The notes under the pieces: generated by a model | Seen by the model: only the letters and a program-made list of their open reading frames with translations | Database searches by the model: none | Told to the model about the DNA's origin: nothing | Program-made: the position numbers and the translations under genes | Part shown: positions 1-7,604 of the stretch, in pieces | Layout of the letters: the number at the start of each line of letters is the position of its first letter | Position numbering within the stretch: the stretch's first letter is position 1 | Source of the DNA: a virus | Direction: 5' to 3' (one strand) | Virus record (IMG/VR): IMGVR_UViG_3300044729_001332 | Location: 1-34,679 of that record | DNA: 34,679 nucleotides

Positions 1-30
1 GAAAGAAAATACAATTTCCCCAATGAAAAA
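1..30. repeat. Terminal direct repeat, left copy (circular overlap)
   Basis: The 30 bases are identical to positions 34650-34679. A gene starting at 34533 reads continuously across the join and stops at position 60, so the two ends are one place in a circular or circularly permuted molecule, duplicated by the assembly. This is an assembly overlap rather than a packaged terminal repeat as far as the sequence shows. Confidence 0.9.
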
Positions 31-60
31 GCAGGAAGCACCATCGCAGGCATGGCGTGA
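1..60 (+). CDS. C-terminal part of small basic protein that begins at 34533
   Basis: Position 1 is a codon start of the gene that begins at 34533. After the shared 30 bases it adds nine residues (AGSTIAGMA) and stops with TGA at 58-60. The complete product is 58 aa. It overlaps the start of the nuclease gene at 23 by 38 bases, so the two are probably translated from one transcript. See the entry at 34533 for the description of the protein. Confidence 0.75.
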   Translation, partial: ERKYNFPNEKAGSTIAGMA

Positions 61-469
61 TCTATACGCGCGCCTATACGTTAAGCACTACGAAAAGACC
101 TATCCATCCGTGGCATCTGATGGACTAATACCCAAGCCAAAGTTCCCAGATACGAAGAAAGCCAACGGCCTTACCCGGTTCGTGATCGATATGATTAACT
201 GGAGCGGTGGGTATGCTAACCGTATCAGCTCGGCTGGTAGGGTTGTGAACGGCAGATACATTCCCGGAACTACTCGTAAGGGTACCGCAGATATCCATGC
301 GATAATCAAGGGCCATCACTTCAGCATTGAAATCAAGGTGGGCCGCGACCGGATGAGCGAATGGCAGGAGGCAGAGCGCGAACGTGTGCGAAACGCCGGA
401 GGGAACTATCTTATTGTTGCTGATCCGGATTCTTTCTGCACGGCGTTGCAGTATATCTTGAAGAATTAA
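23..469 (+). CDS. PD-(D/E)XK nuclease, VRR-NUC-like
   Basis: 148 aa. The core reads like a VRR-NUC/Holliday-junction-resolvase-type fold: a glycine-rich strand with D90 (GTADI), then E103-I-K105 on the next strand, and Q115 on the following helix. This gives the D...ExK...Q pattern of PD-(D/E)XK nucleases. Residues 1-50 are a basic, aromatic N-terminal extension. Small VRR-NUC proteins in phages act on branched or flap DNA in replication and recombination; a structure-specific endonuclease role here is inferred from the fold and from the primase-helicase gene that follows 30 bases later. The ATG at 23 lies inside the end of the preceding 58-aa gene. A restriction-like role is an alternative but nothing supports it. 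Confidence 0.8.
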   Translation: MKKQEAPSQAWRDLYARLYVKHYEKTYPSVASDGLIPKPKFPDTKKANGLTRFVIDMINWSGGYANRISSAGRVVNGRYIPGTTRKGTADIHAIIKGHHFSIEIKVGRDRMSEWQEAERERVRNAGGNYLIVADPDSFCTALQYILKN

Positions 470-499
470 CTACTTTTATCCTCCTCCAACACCGAAAAC

Positions 500-2620
500 A
501 TGGTAAGCATTTACCCTCACATCTTCGACACTAAGAACGGCACCGACATCGAACTTATGGAAATCTTGCTCGGAATCAAATCAGGCAGGTGGGAAGATGA
601 CTGCTACCCTATAATGAAGGAAGAAGATAAGGTAAAGCGTAATGAACTCAAAAAGAAGGTTCCTTATTATACCGTATCCGGTACATTTGAAGTAAGAAGC
701 AATAACGGATTACGCAAGCATTCTGGATTCATATCCATAGACTTTGATAACGTCGAGAATCTTGAGGCCTGCATTGAAATAATAAAGAAAGACCCATACA
801 CATTCGCGGTATTCAAATCGGTTTCACATACTGGGTTCTGCGTTATCGTCAAGATAGACCCTGCACGGCATCTGGAATCATTCGAGGGCCTCGGAAACTA
901 TTATTTCAATATCCTACGCCATCCAATAGATCAGGCTTGCAAGGATGTGAGCAGGCCCAGATATGTATCCTTCGACCCTGACTGCTTTATAAATAGTAAG
1001 AGCAAGCAGTTCCGTGACTATCCAAAAAGAGAAACGAAAGAGGCAAAGCATCAGCGCACGCGTGTAGATTATCTGCATACAGCAAACAAGTTCAGCCGCA
1101 TCATCGCTTCCATAGATAAGGATATCACCGGAGATTATGCCCAGTGGCGAGATATAGGCTTCGCCATAGGTTCGGAATATAAGGAATCAGGGGAAGATTA
1201 CTTCCACCAGCTATCGCAGTTTTCACCGAAATACGACCGGGCAACTACTTCACGACAGTACAAGCTTTGCTGCAAGACTGGTGAAATAACTATCAGCACA
1301 TTTTACTATTATGCGAAGCTATACGGTTTTAAGGTTACGACCGATGATGAAAAGAAGACGGCGGAGATAGCTTACTATGCCAAAATATCAAACAAAAAAA
1401 AGGAGTTCGTTACACAAAAACTGAATGAAATCGGTATCAAACCGGATGACCAGATAATCGAAGCGGTCAACAAGTCCAATACCTACACTCCGATAGATAC
1501 CTCACCGAAGGCCAAGCTGGATTTGGATGCAGTCATTACATGGATTACTACAAACACCAGTATAAAAAAAAACGAGATATCCCGGTTCTACGAGCAGGAT
1601 GGCAAGGTGCTTGAAACGGAGGACTTTAACTCCATCTTCATTCAGGCTAAGAAAACCTTTGAAAAGCTAAATCGCGAGATATTCGATACCATCATATTCT
1701 CAGACAACACTCAATCTTATAACCCGATAAAGATATACATCGATAGTCTTGTCTGGGATGAGCGCGACCGGATTACAGAGCTTTGTCAATCCATTACATC
1801 CAATACCGGAGACTTCGATTACCGTAAGGTACTCCTGCAATCTTGGCTGCTTGGCATTATAGAATCCATATACACAGATGAGCCGAACATTCTTCAGCTG
1901 ATCCTTGCCGGGAAGCAGAACACCGGGAAATCTGTATTCTTCAAAAACCTACTGCCTGCTCCATTAAAGAAATACTTTGCCTTCAGCCAACTCGACAAGG
2001 GTAAGGATGACGAGCTACTCATGTGCCAGAAGCTTATAATTCTCGATGACGAATACTCCGGTAAATCGAAGCAGGATGCCAAGCTTATAAAGCGGCTTCT
2101 ATCTGCTCCGCTATTCGACCTGCGTGAGCCATACGGTAAAAAGAACATAACGCTAAAGCGGATGGCTTCGCTTTGCGCTACCTCCAACGAGACCCAGCTG
2201 CTTAACGACCCGACCGGGAACCGACGCAATATCATATTTGAAGTTACCGGGCAGTTCGATTATGAGAAATATAATGCCATAGACAAGGAGCAACTATTTG
2301 CACAAATCAAGTGGATGTTTGACAAAGGGTATAAGTCGGCACTAATGCCCAGAATGATTGAGGAAATCAACCTATACACCGGGCAGCACAATAGCGAAAT
2401 CTGCATCGAGGCGGAGCTGGTTAATATGTTCTACGAAGAGCCGGGCATACATGGACAGTATGACTTCCGCACGGCAACACAGATTAAGAACCACATTGAG
2501 AGCAATTCAGTTCAGAAAATATCCATTAAGAAGCTCGGCATGGAGCTAAAGCGACTCGGCTATGAGCGCGTAAAAGTGGAAGGAGTTTACGGATACTACA
2601 TCGGAGAGGTCAGCAGATAA
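500..2620 (+). CDS. Primase-helicase (BT4734/VirE N-terminal domain, PriCT-like, VirE SF3-like ATPase)
   Basis: 706 aa, three parts. Residues about 10-190 resemble the BT4734/VirE N-terminal primase-polymerase-like domain, including a stretch with FISIDFDN near 85-92 as the likely metal-binding acid cluster. Residues about 205-275 (WRDIGFAIGSEY...) look like PriCT-2, a linker domain of primases. Residues about 360-620 are a VirE-type P-loop ATPase with Walker A GKQNTGKS at 471-478, Walker B LIILDDE at 512-518, a sensor-1 stretch ending CATSNE and an arginine-rich GNRRN. The C-terminal 70 residues look like a winged helix. In phages and mobile elements this architecture initiates and unwinds DNA during replication. 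The gene stops directly before the iteron-like region, and its leader (ACACCGAAAACATG) resembles the motif used by minus-strand genes. Confidence 0.9.
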   Translation: MVSIYPHIFDTKNGTDIELMEILLGIKSGRWEDDCYPIMKEEDKVKRNELKKKVPYYTVSGTFEVRSNNGLRKHSGFISIDFDNVENLEACIEIIKKDPYTFAVFKSVSHTGFCVIVKIDPARHLESFEGLGNYYFNILRHPIDQACKDVSRPRYVSFDPDCFINSKSKQFRDYPKRETKEAKHQRTRVDYLHTANKFSRIIASIDKDITGDYAQWRDIGFAIGSEYKESGEDYFHQLSQFSPKYDRATTSRQYKLCCKTGEITISTFYYYAKLYGFKVTTDDEKKTAEIAYYAKISNKKKEFVTQKLNEIGIKPDDQIIEAVNKSNTYTPIDTSPKAKLDLDAVITWITTNTSIKKNEISRFYEQDGKVLETEDFNSIFIQAKKTFEKLNREIFDTIIFSDNTQSYNPIKIYIDSLVWDERDRITELCQSITSNTGDFDYRKVLLQSWLLGIIESIYTDEPNILQLILAGKQNTGKSVFFKNLLPAPLKKYFAFSQLDKGKDDELLMCQKLIILDDEYSGKSKQDAKLIKRLLSAPLFDLREPYGKKNITLKRMASLCATSNETQLLNDPTGNRRNIIFEVTGQFDYEKYNAIDKEQLFAQIKWMFDKGYKSALMPRMIEEINLYTGQHNSEICIEAELVNMFYEEPGIHGQYDFRTATQIKNHIESNSVQKISIKKLGMELKRLGYERVKVEGVYGYYIGEVSR

Positions 2621-2650
2621 TATTACAATCGGGTAACATGTAATGCAATT

Positions 2651-2679
2651 CGGGTAAGATAAAAAAACTATCTTACCCG
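2651..2679. repeat. Perfect hairpin of the GGGTAAGATA motif, copy 1
   Basis: CGGGTAAGATA, seven bases, then its exact reverse complement. The loop is AAAAAAC. It is followed by CTTGTATTTT, so it could also terminate the primase-helicase transcript, but the motif is shared with copies that do not form terminators. Confidence 0.75.
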
Positions 2680-2869
2680 CTTGTATTTTATTGATAATCA
2701 TAGTACTTATAAAGGTTGGGTAAGATAGGTAAGATAAAGTTATTAATTAGGAGAGAATATTATTATACACACAGTAATATTTTTTTTTTTCTCTGGTAGA
2801 CTTTTCAAGCATGATTTTACCTTTATCTTACCCAGCCTTGAAATTCAGTCTGGTATTGGTTTTTAGCTT

Positions 2870-2897
2870 GGGTAAGATAGAAAAAATTATCTTACCC
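2870..2897. repeat. Perfect hairpin of the GGGTAAGATA motif, copy 2
   Basis: GGGTAAGATA, loop GAAAAAAT, then the exact reverse complement. Same architecture and near-identical loop composition as the hairpin at 2651, with no downstream T run, which argues against a simple terminator. Confidence 0.75.
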
Positions 2898-2924
2898 GAA
2901 ATTCAACCCCTAAAATAGTACTCA

Positions 2925-2948
2925 ATTTGTAGTACTACATTTGTAGTA
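2925..2948 (+). promoter_or_regulatory. Short direct repeat and palindrome upstream of the sigma-like gene
   Basis: ATTTGTAGTA occurs at 2925-2934 and again at 2939-2948, and GTAGTACTAC at 2929-2938 is a perfect palindrome. TACATTTG at 2936-2943 matches the Bacteroidota -7 box TAnnTTTG, but I see no matching -33 TTTG at the usual distance. The stretch sits 40-60 bases before the GTG at 2988, so a promoter with an operator is plausible but weakly supported. Confidence 0.35.
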
Positions 2949-2987
2949 TAGTGATTTGATATGATAAAAAAGACATAACTTACACTT

Positions 2988-3500
2988 GTGCAACACACGC
3001 ACGCCATCATAACGAGCATATATCAATCGCAGGAACTCGCCGACCTGCTGGTCAGGATTCGTCCTGAAGCTATTAGAGACGATTTAAGGCAGGAAATAGC
3101 ATTGACCTTACTAACCCTACCGACAGATAAGATAATCGCTTTAAACGAACGTAATGAGCTTATACGATATGTGATGAAAATATGTTGGGTATTGGCAGTC
3201 TCTGATAGGTACATGCTATCCAGTAGATACAAGCAGAAGGAACTTGTCAATGCAATGGACTACCTCTACACACAAATGAACTACCCCGAAGTGCCTATTT
3301 CTTTAGCGGTCAATGCTAAAAATTTTATAAATAAAAAAAATAAGAATATTTTTGATGATCATGAGGCACGCATCTTCAATCGGTATGTGGAGCTGGGAAG
3401 TGCCAGAGCCGTAGCCAAATACTACGGCATCCCTTTAAATCATACGGTCAACGTTATCAATAAAGTTAAAAAAGAACTCAAATGTTTATTGCAGGAATAG
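2988..3500 (+). CDS. Sigma-70-like / HTH transcription regulator
   Basis: 170 aa from a GTG start; an in-frame TAA at 2976-2978 excludes a longer protein and no better ATG exists near the N-terminus. The N-terminal half is helical (about residues 10-75, a DLRQEIALTLL stretch) and resembles sigma region 2. Residues about 125-165 (LGSARAVAKYYGIPLNHTVNVINKVKKEL) read as a sigma region 4-type helix-turn-helix. Proteins of this shape are common in Bacteroidota phages and may redirect host RNA polymerase to later genes; that function is inferred. It overlaps the next gene by 19 bases. A general DNA-binding regulator is the alternative. Confidence 0.55.
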   Translation: MQHTHAIITSIYQSQELADLLVRIRPEAIRDDLRQEIALTLLTLPTDKIIALNERNELIRYVMKICWVLAVSDRYMLSSRYKQKELVNAMDYLYTQMNYPEVPISLAVNAKNFINKKNKNIFDDHEARIFNRYVELGSARAVAKYYGIPLNHTVNVINKVKKELKCLLQE

Positions 3501-3718
3501 CCGGACTACTCTTCGCGTACTTCTTTATCCATGTGGCAGGCTTTCACATGGTCATGAAACGCATCTTGAAACGGCCCGGAAGGCTAAAGCCGTTTGATTG
3601 TTTGCAATGCCTTACAGTGTGGTCAAGTCTTGCATTATATTTTCTACCGATAGAAATCAGTCAATGCATAGCCATCTGCCTTGGCGCAGGTTATTTTGCA
3701 ACAATGTTTCAAAAATGA
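3482..3718 (+). CDS. Small membrane protein with CxxC motif
   Basis: 78 aa, function not recognised. Two or three hydrophobic segments (about residues 2-20, 46-58 and 60-74) flank a short basic loop with FDCLQCLTVW, a CxxC pair that could bind metal or form a disulfide. It overlaps the sigma-like gene by 19 bases and the glycosyltransferase by an ATGA stop/start overlap. Its position at the head of the glycan cassette suggests a membrane partner of those enzymes, but that is only context. Confidence 0.6.
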   Translation: MFIAGIAGLLFAYFFIHVAGFHMVMKRILKRPGRLKPFDCLQCLTVWSSLALYFLPIEISQCIAICLGAGYFATMFQK

Positions 3719-4767
3719 TAGATATTTCAGTCATTGGCTTTACCGGAAAAGATAGCGGATGTGGCTATCATAGAGTACTGATGCCGCTCGCTTACATGTC
3801 TGATATTACCGGACATGTGACCAATGCCTTAACGCCGGAGCGCACGCACGACTGGGATATCTTGCTCTACAACCGGATCAGTCCTTTCGATGATGACTGG
3901 CAGTTTGTGCGCGATCAGTTGAATTGTAAAGTAGTGCTTGACTTGGATGACTGGTGGAAGCTACCGCCGAACCACATTCAGGCCGAGATGTATGACGAGT
4001 TTGCTGCAAGGATTGAAAGGAACATAGGCACGGCAGACTGGATAACGTGCAGCAGCCATGCGCTATACGATAAGCTCATAAAGTTATCGGACAAGGTAAC
4101 GCTTGTACCGAATGCGCTGCCTTACGGTCACAACCAGTTTATCGAAGACAAGGAGCCGTCAGCCGATGACCGGGTACGGTTGTTCTGGTGCGGCTCCATT
4201 ACTCACGAGCATGATGTGGCCATCTTGAAGAATCCACTGCGCAGGTTGTCCTTCCTAAAGAACAAGATTACCATGATGCTCGGAGGATACAACAATAGCG
4301 ACCCTTACTCGGAGTACCTATGGAAGCGTATACTGCACAACTTCACCGGCGGCGGCATGCTCGACTATCAAGTGCTGCCAAGCCAGCCGGTAAAAACATA
4401 CATGGACTTATATCAGTATGCCGATATCATGCTGATACCTTTGGAGGAAAGCGAGTGGCATGCGTGTAAGTCAAATCTTAAGATATTGGAGGCCGCTGCA
4501 AAGCGGATACCCTGCGTAGTCAGCAAGGTGCTACCTTACTCAAATGATGCCGATGCTCCGGTTCTATGGGTTGAAAAACAGAGCGACTGGTTCACACACT
4601 TAAACTATCTTATCAATAATGAAGAAGCGCGACAAGAATACGGCAACAGACTCTACGAATGGGCCAAAGCAAAGTACGACCTCATCGAAATCAACCAGCG
4701 AATCAGACGACCGCTTTTTGGAAGTCTTTGCGAGGCACGAACACATCTGGAAGCTTTTTGTGATTAG
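3715..4767 (+). CDS. Glycosyltransferase, GT4/GT-B-like
   Basis: 350 aa from the ATG at 3715, which overlaps the previous stop as ATGA; the longer open frame from 3598 is antagonised by that overlap and looks non-coding. The C-terminal half has the GT-B features: an FWCGS strand near residue 160, a nucleotide-sugar site around LIPLEESEWHACKSNLKILEAAA (about 242-264), followed by the PCVVS strand. A DLDDWW motif lies near residue 80. It should transfer a sugar from an activated donor to an unknown acceptor, either host surface glycan or a virion component. It begins a three-enzyme cassette with the acyltransferase and the second glycosyltransferase. The last 20 residues may be less reliable because the downstream gene overlaps them. 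Confidence 0.8.
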   Translation: MIDISVIGFTGKDSGCGYHRVLMPLAYMSDITGHVTNALTPERTHDWDILLYNRISPFDDDWQFVRDQLNCKVVLDLDDWWKLPPNHIQAEMYDEFAARIERNIGTADWITCSSHALYDKLIKLSDKVTLVPNALPYGHNQFIEDKEPSADDRVRLFWCGSITHEHDVAILKNPLRRLSFLKNKITMMLGGYNNSDPYSEYLWKRILHNFTGGGMLDYQVLPSQPVKTYMDLYQYADIMLIPLEESEWHACKSNLKILEAAAKRIPCVVSKVLPYSNDADAPVLWVEKQSDWFTHLNYLINNEEARQEYGNRLYEWAKAKYDLIEINQRIRRPLFGSLCEARTHLEAFCD

Positions 4768-4930
4768 TCAGGAGTTGGTGAACTTCCACCATCAGATACA
4801 AGCGGAGCTTCTGGTTGCCTACCGGGCAATGGTAGATCCGTTCTATTTCTATAACAATAACTGCCGGGAGTGCGTGCAGGAATTTATAACCAGATGCTAT
4901 ACATGGTATGAATCAAAGATTTCCAAATAA
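4718..4930 (+). CDS. Small conserved phage protein with a Cys pair
   Basis: About 70 aa if it starts at TTG 4718, or 56 aa from GTG 4760; a longer frame from ATG 4619 exists but its extra N-terminus is low-complexity and lies out of frame inside the glycosyltransferase, so I reject it. The recognisable part is helical and ends with AYRAMVDPFYFYNNNC, RECVQEFITRCYTWYES. Cysteines arranged CxxC plus one more suggest a metal site. Similar short proteins with a Cys pair near the C-terminus are frequent beside glycosyltransferases in Bacteroidota phages (from memory). The gene overlaps both neighbours, so it is probably translated by coupling. Function unknown. Confidence 0.5.
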   Translation: MEVFARHEHIWKLFVISQELVNFHHQIQAELLVAYRAMVDPFYFYNNNCRECVQEFITRCYTWYESKISK

Positions 4931-5405
4931 TGATATACATCCTACTGCTATTATCTATGAAGGAGTAGAGATAGGCGAGGAAAATATTATCGGGCCGTAC
5001 TGTATTATAGGCGCACCTGCGGAGTGGAAAGGGCATGACAAAGAAAGCGGCCGCGTGTACATAGGGAACGGCAATGTAATAACCGGACTTGTTACGATAG
5101 ATAGCGGAGTTAATCACCGTACTATAATCGGCAATAACTGCTATATCATGAAGCATGCTCATATCGGGCATGATGCTATAGTGCATAGCCATGTAACCAT
5201 ATCTTGCGGAGCCAAGATAGGAGGCCATGCTCTAATAGGAAATGAGGTGAATATCGGACTCAATGCGGTTATACATCAGAAGTGCGAGGTGCCAGAAGGC
5301 TGCATGATAGGAGCATCCGCTTTCGTTGGCAAAAAGTCTATATTGAAACGCAACCATAAATACGCAGGAGTTCCGGTTAGAGATTTAGGCTTAAATTTAA
5401 GATAA
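4908..5405 (+). CDS. LpxA-like left-handed beta-helix acyltransferase
   Basis: 165 aa made almost entirely of hexapeptide repeats ([IVL]-G-x4 pattern, residues about 12-142), which fold as a left-handed beta-helix trimer. The stretch MKHAHIGHDAIV at 81-92 matches the catalytic region of UDP-GlcNAc acyltransferase LpxA, with H85 and H88 in the places of the two conserved histidines, and NHRTIIG upstream fits too. It is much shorter than LpxA (about 260 aa) and lacks the C-terminal helical domain, so the acyl donor and acceptor are uncertain; O-acetylation of a sugar is an alternative. It overlaps the preceding gene by 23 bases and its stop shares a base with the next ATG, which places it firmly in the glycan cassette. 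Confidence 0.75.
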   Translation: MNQRFPNNDIHPTAIIYEGVEIGEENIIGPYCIIGAPAEWKGHDKESGRVYIGNGNVITGLVTIDSGVNHRTIIGNNCYIMKHAHIGHDAIVHSHVTISCGAKIGGHALIGNEVNIGLNAVIHQKCEVPEGCMIGASAFVGKKSILKRNHKYAGVPVRDLGLNLR

Positions 5406-6001
5406 TGAAAGTACTTGTCTGCTGCCTTACCTATGGAAACCGGCCATTAGATATAATACATTCCAACTTGGAGCGTGCAGGGTATCCTTTTAATTTGCGG
5501 TTCATAAATGTTGAAGGTATTGCCAACGCTTTGAATGATGGTATCTATGAGGTTGAAGGCTATGATGCCATCGCCTATCTTGCGAACGATATAAGAGAAC
5601 CGGACAACTGGCTTAAAAAGAAAGTGGAAGCATTGTTAAACTATCCAAATGCAGGCATTATCGCTTCCTCGCTTGGCTATGTTGAGAATCAAATAAGGTC
5701 GCAGCACATCATCAGCAACTGGCTTATAAGCAAAAGCCTTATAGATCGAATAGGCATCTTTAACGAGTCCATGTTTCCTTATGGCCCTATCGATTTAGAT
5801 TATTGCGAGCGTGCTAATGTAGCAGGCTTTTGTACTTATTACTGTGTAGACTGCATGGCCGAACACTTTACAAGTGAAAACAATAATACAGAATACGGAT
5901 ATAACAAGCAGGACATGATTGCCAAATATTGGAAACAACACGAAGAGGAATTGTTGCAATATCGAAACGGAACTAAAGATATAAGACATGGCAAACCATA
6001 A
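5405..6001 (+). CDS. Glycosyltransferase, GT2/GT-A-like
   Basis: 198 aa. The N-terminus KVLVCCLTYGNRP is the first strand and loop of a GT-A fold, and residues 60-66 (LANDIRE) sit where family 2 enzymes carry their DxD metal motif. The later FPYGPIDLDYCERA near 120-133 matches the conserved ED/acid helix region. It is short, a catalytic core without membrane segments. Starts one base after the last sense codon of the acyltransferase. Likely adds a sugar to the same glycan as the first glycosyltransferase, but acceptor and donor cannot be read from the sequence. Confidence 0.7.
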   Translation: MKVLVCCLTYGNRPLDIIHSNLERAGYPFNLRFINVEGIANALNDGIYEVEGYDAIAYLANDIREPDNWLKKKVEALLNYPNAGIIASSLGYVENQIRSQHIISNWLISKSLIDRIGIFNESMFPYGPIDLDYCERANVAGFCTYYCVDCMAEHFTSENNNTEYGYNKQDMIAKYWKQHEEELLQYRNGTKDIRHGKP

Positions 6002-6016
6002 GCAAATTTCAAAAGT

Positions 6017-7216
6017 ATGATTTACAGAAACATTACAGAAATAAAGCCAAACCCAAAGAATCCGCGCACCATCCGTGACGATAAATTCAAAAAATTGGTC
6101 AAGTCAATTCATGACTTTCCGCAAATGTTGGATAAACGGCCTTTGGTGTGCTTCACCGATACCGATGGCAAATTGGTTGTGTTAGGTGGTAATATGCGAT
6201 TAAAGGCGGCAAAGGAGGTTGGGTTGAAGGAATTGCCAGTTGTATTAGCGGACGATTGGACCGAGGAACAAAAGGCGCAATTTTTGATAAAGGATAATGT
6301 TGGATTCGGCGAGTGGAACTGGGATGAATTAAAAGCCGATTGGGATTTGGAAAAATTGGACGATTGGGGATTGGATGTGCCGGATTTTGAAAGTAAACAA
6401 CTTGAAGCACAGGATGATGACTACGAGATGCCGGATGAAATTAAAACAGATATCGTACTTGGTGATTTGTTTGAGATAGGAGAACACCGTTTAGTTTGTG
6501 GGGATAGTACAGATAGCGACCAAGTAGCAAAGTTAATGAATGGGGAAAAGGCTGATATGGTATTTACTGACCCTCCTTACTTAATGGATTTTGATGGTGG
6601 AATGACTACAAATAAAGAAGGTAATTGGACTAAATCTTTTAACGCATCTCACGGAGGAATTAAAAACGATAAAATGGATAAATCTAAAGAAGCTGATTTT
6701 TTAGATAGTATAAATGCAAACATTCAATTATTTACAAAAGGTGCTTTTTACATTTGTTTTTATAGATTAAAACTTGGTGATTATTTCAGTTCTTTGGATA
6801 GAACTGGATTAAAAACAAGAACTTTAATTACTTGGAATAAAGGTAACCATACAATGAGCAATTCAGATTATTGGAGTAAATGCGAACATATATTTTATGG
6901 TTGGATTGACGAGCATAATTGGTATGGAGGCAATGATTATGATATTTGGGATATTTCAAGAACACAAAAAAACGATTTGCACCCAACAATGAAACCTATT
7001 CCTTTATGCGAGAAAGCAATAAATAATTCAAGTAAAGAAAATAATATAGTATTTGATTTATTTTTAGGTTCAGGTTCTACAATGGTAGCATCACACCAAC
7101 TTAAACGCAAATGCTACGGCATGGAATTAGATCCAAAATATTGTCAGGTTATTATTGATCGTATGCGCAAACTTGATCCGACATTAACAATAAAAAAGAA
7201 CGGCAATGCCATTTAA
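6017..7216 (+). CDS. ParB-like domain fused to DNA (adenine-N6/cytosine-N4) methyltransferase
   Basis: 399 aa. Residues 1-100 are a ParB/Srx-like domain with the GGNMRLKAA motif at 58-66. Residues about 145-390 are an N4/N6 methyltransferase of the beta class: catalytic DPPY at 185-188 comes before the AdoMet-binding FLGSGS at 349-354, followed by YGMELDPKYC. Such fusions are widespread in phages; they methylate phage DNA, probably to block host restriction. Codon and base use differ from the neighbours: positions 6661-6720 have 13 G+C in 60, against 29 in 60 at 8041-8100, so at least the target-recognition stretch looks acquired. The gene overlaps the small terminase by 11 bases. No restriction enzyme is seen. 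Confidence 0.9.
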   Translation: MIYRNITEIKPNPKNPRTIRDDKFKKLVKSIHDFPQMLDKRPLVCFTDTDGKLVVLGGNMRLKAAKEVGLKELPVVLADDWTEEQKAQFLIKDNVGFGEWNWDELKADWDLEKLDDWGLDVPDFESKQLEAQDDDYEMPDEIKTDIVLGDLFEIGEHRLVCGDSTDSDQVAKLMNGEKADMVFTDPPYLMDFDGGMTTNKEGNWTKSFNASHGGIKNDKMDKSKEADFLDSINANIQLFTKGAFYICFYRLKLGDYFSSLDRTGLKTRTLITWNKGNHTMSNSDYWSKCEHIFYGWIDEHNWYGGNDYDIWDISRTQKNDLHPTMKPIPLCEKAINNSSKENNIVFDLFLGSGSTMVASHQLKRKCYGMELDPKYCQVIIDRMRKLDPTLTIKKNGNAI

Positions 7217-7604
7217 AAAAGGAGTTACACCACCGGGTGCAAAGCCATTTGTAAAAGGGCAAAGCGGAAACCCTAAAGGGCAGCCGCGAAAGTTAGTATC
7301 TCGGTTTGTAGATTTAGGCTATTCAAAGTCAGAGGTTAATTCTACGATTGCTGCTATGCTTGCAATGACGATGGATGAGCTTAAGAAGGTGGCGGAAAGC
7401 GCGGATAGTACTATACTCGAAAAAACTATTGCTTTCACATTAAAAAAGAATTTAGAAAAAGGAAGCTTGTATGCAGTCGATTTATTGCTGAATCGCAACC
7501 ACGGAAAACCTCAGGAGATGGTGGAAGTTAATGCAGATATTAAAAAGGTGATTGTTGTCCAATATGGAAACCCAGAAAATAATAATACAATTCAATCCGC
7601 ATAA
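7206..7604 (+). CDS. Terminase small subunit-like protein (DUF5681-type N-terminus)
   Basis: 132 aa. The N-terminus KGVTPPGAKPFVKGQSGNPK and then GQPRK is the KGQSGNPKG signature of DUF5681 proteins, often encoded upstream of large terminases. Residues 35-110 are predicted helical with a possible HTH near STIAAMLAMTMDEL. The small subunit binds phage DNA and directs the large subunit in packaging. It starts inside the end of the methyltransferase and its end overlaps the large-subunit ATG at 7564, the expected TerS-TerL order. Confidence 0.75.
   Translation: MPFKKGVTPPGAKPFVKGQSGNPKGQPRKLVSRFVDLGYSKSEVNSTIAAMLAMTMDELKKVAESADSTILEKTIAFTLKKNLEKGSLYAVDLLLNRNHGKPQEMVEVNADIKKVIVVQYGNPENNNTIQSA

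Larger units (their letters stand above)
2621..2987. other. Iteron-like non-coding region, candidate replication origin
   Basis: This 367-bp gap has no credible ORF and is AT-rich, with a run of ten or more T at about 2780. It holds six exact copies of GGGTAAGATA: forward at 2652, 2718 and 2870; reverse-complement at 2669-2678, 2824-2833 and 2888-2897. There is also a 9-bp partial copy in tandem (2728-2736) and a degenerate one at 2631. Two pairs form perfect hairpins: 2651-2661 with 2669-2679 (11 bp, 7-nt loop) and 2870-2879 with 2888-2897 (10 bp, 8-nt loop). Repeated motifs next to the replicative primase-helicase fit an origin. A multi-copy operator for a regulator is the main alternative. 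Confidence 0.6.

Noticed and set aside
2631-2898. Possible CRISPR array
   Set aside because: Repeats are only 10 bp, in both orientations and unevenly spaced, so they are iterons or operators.
3598-3714. Longer start of the first glycosyltransferase
   Set aside because: This stretch is the small membrane gene in another frame; the ATGA overlap at 3715 is the natural start.
4619-4717. Longer N-terminus of the 4718 gene
   Set aside because: It lies out of frame deep inside the glycosyltransferase and encodes a low-complexity Ser/Thr/Lys stretch.
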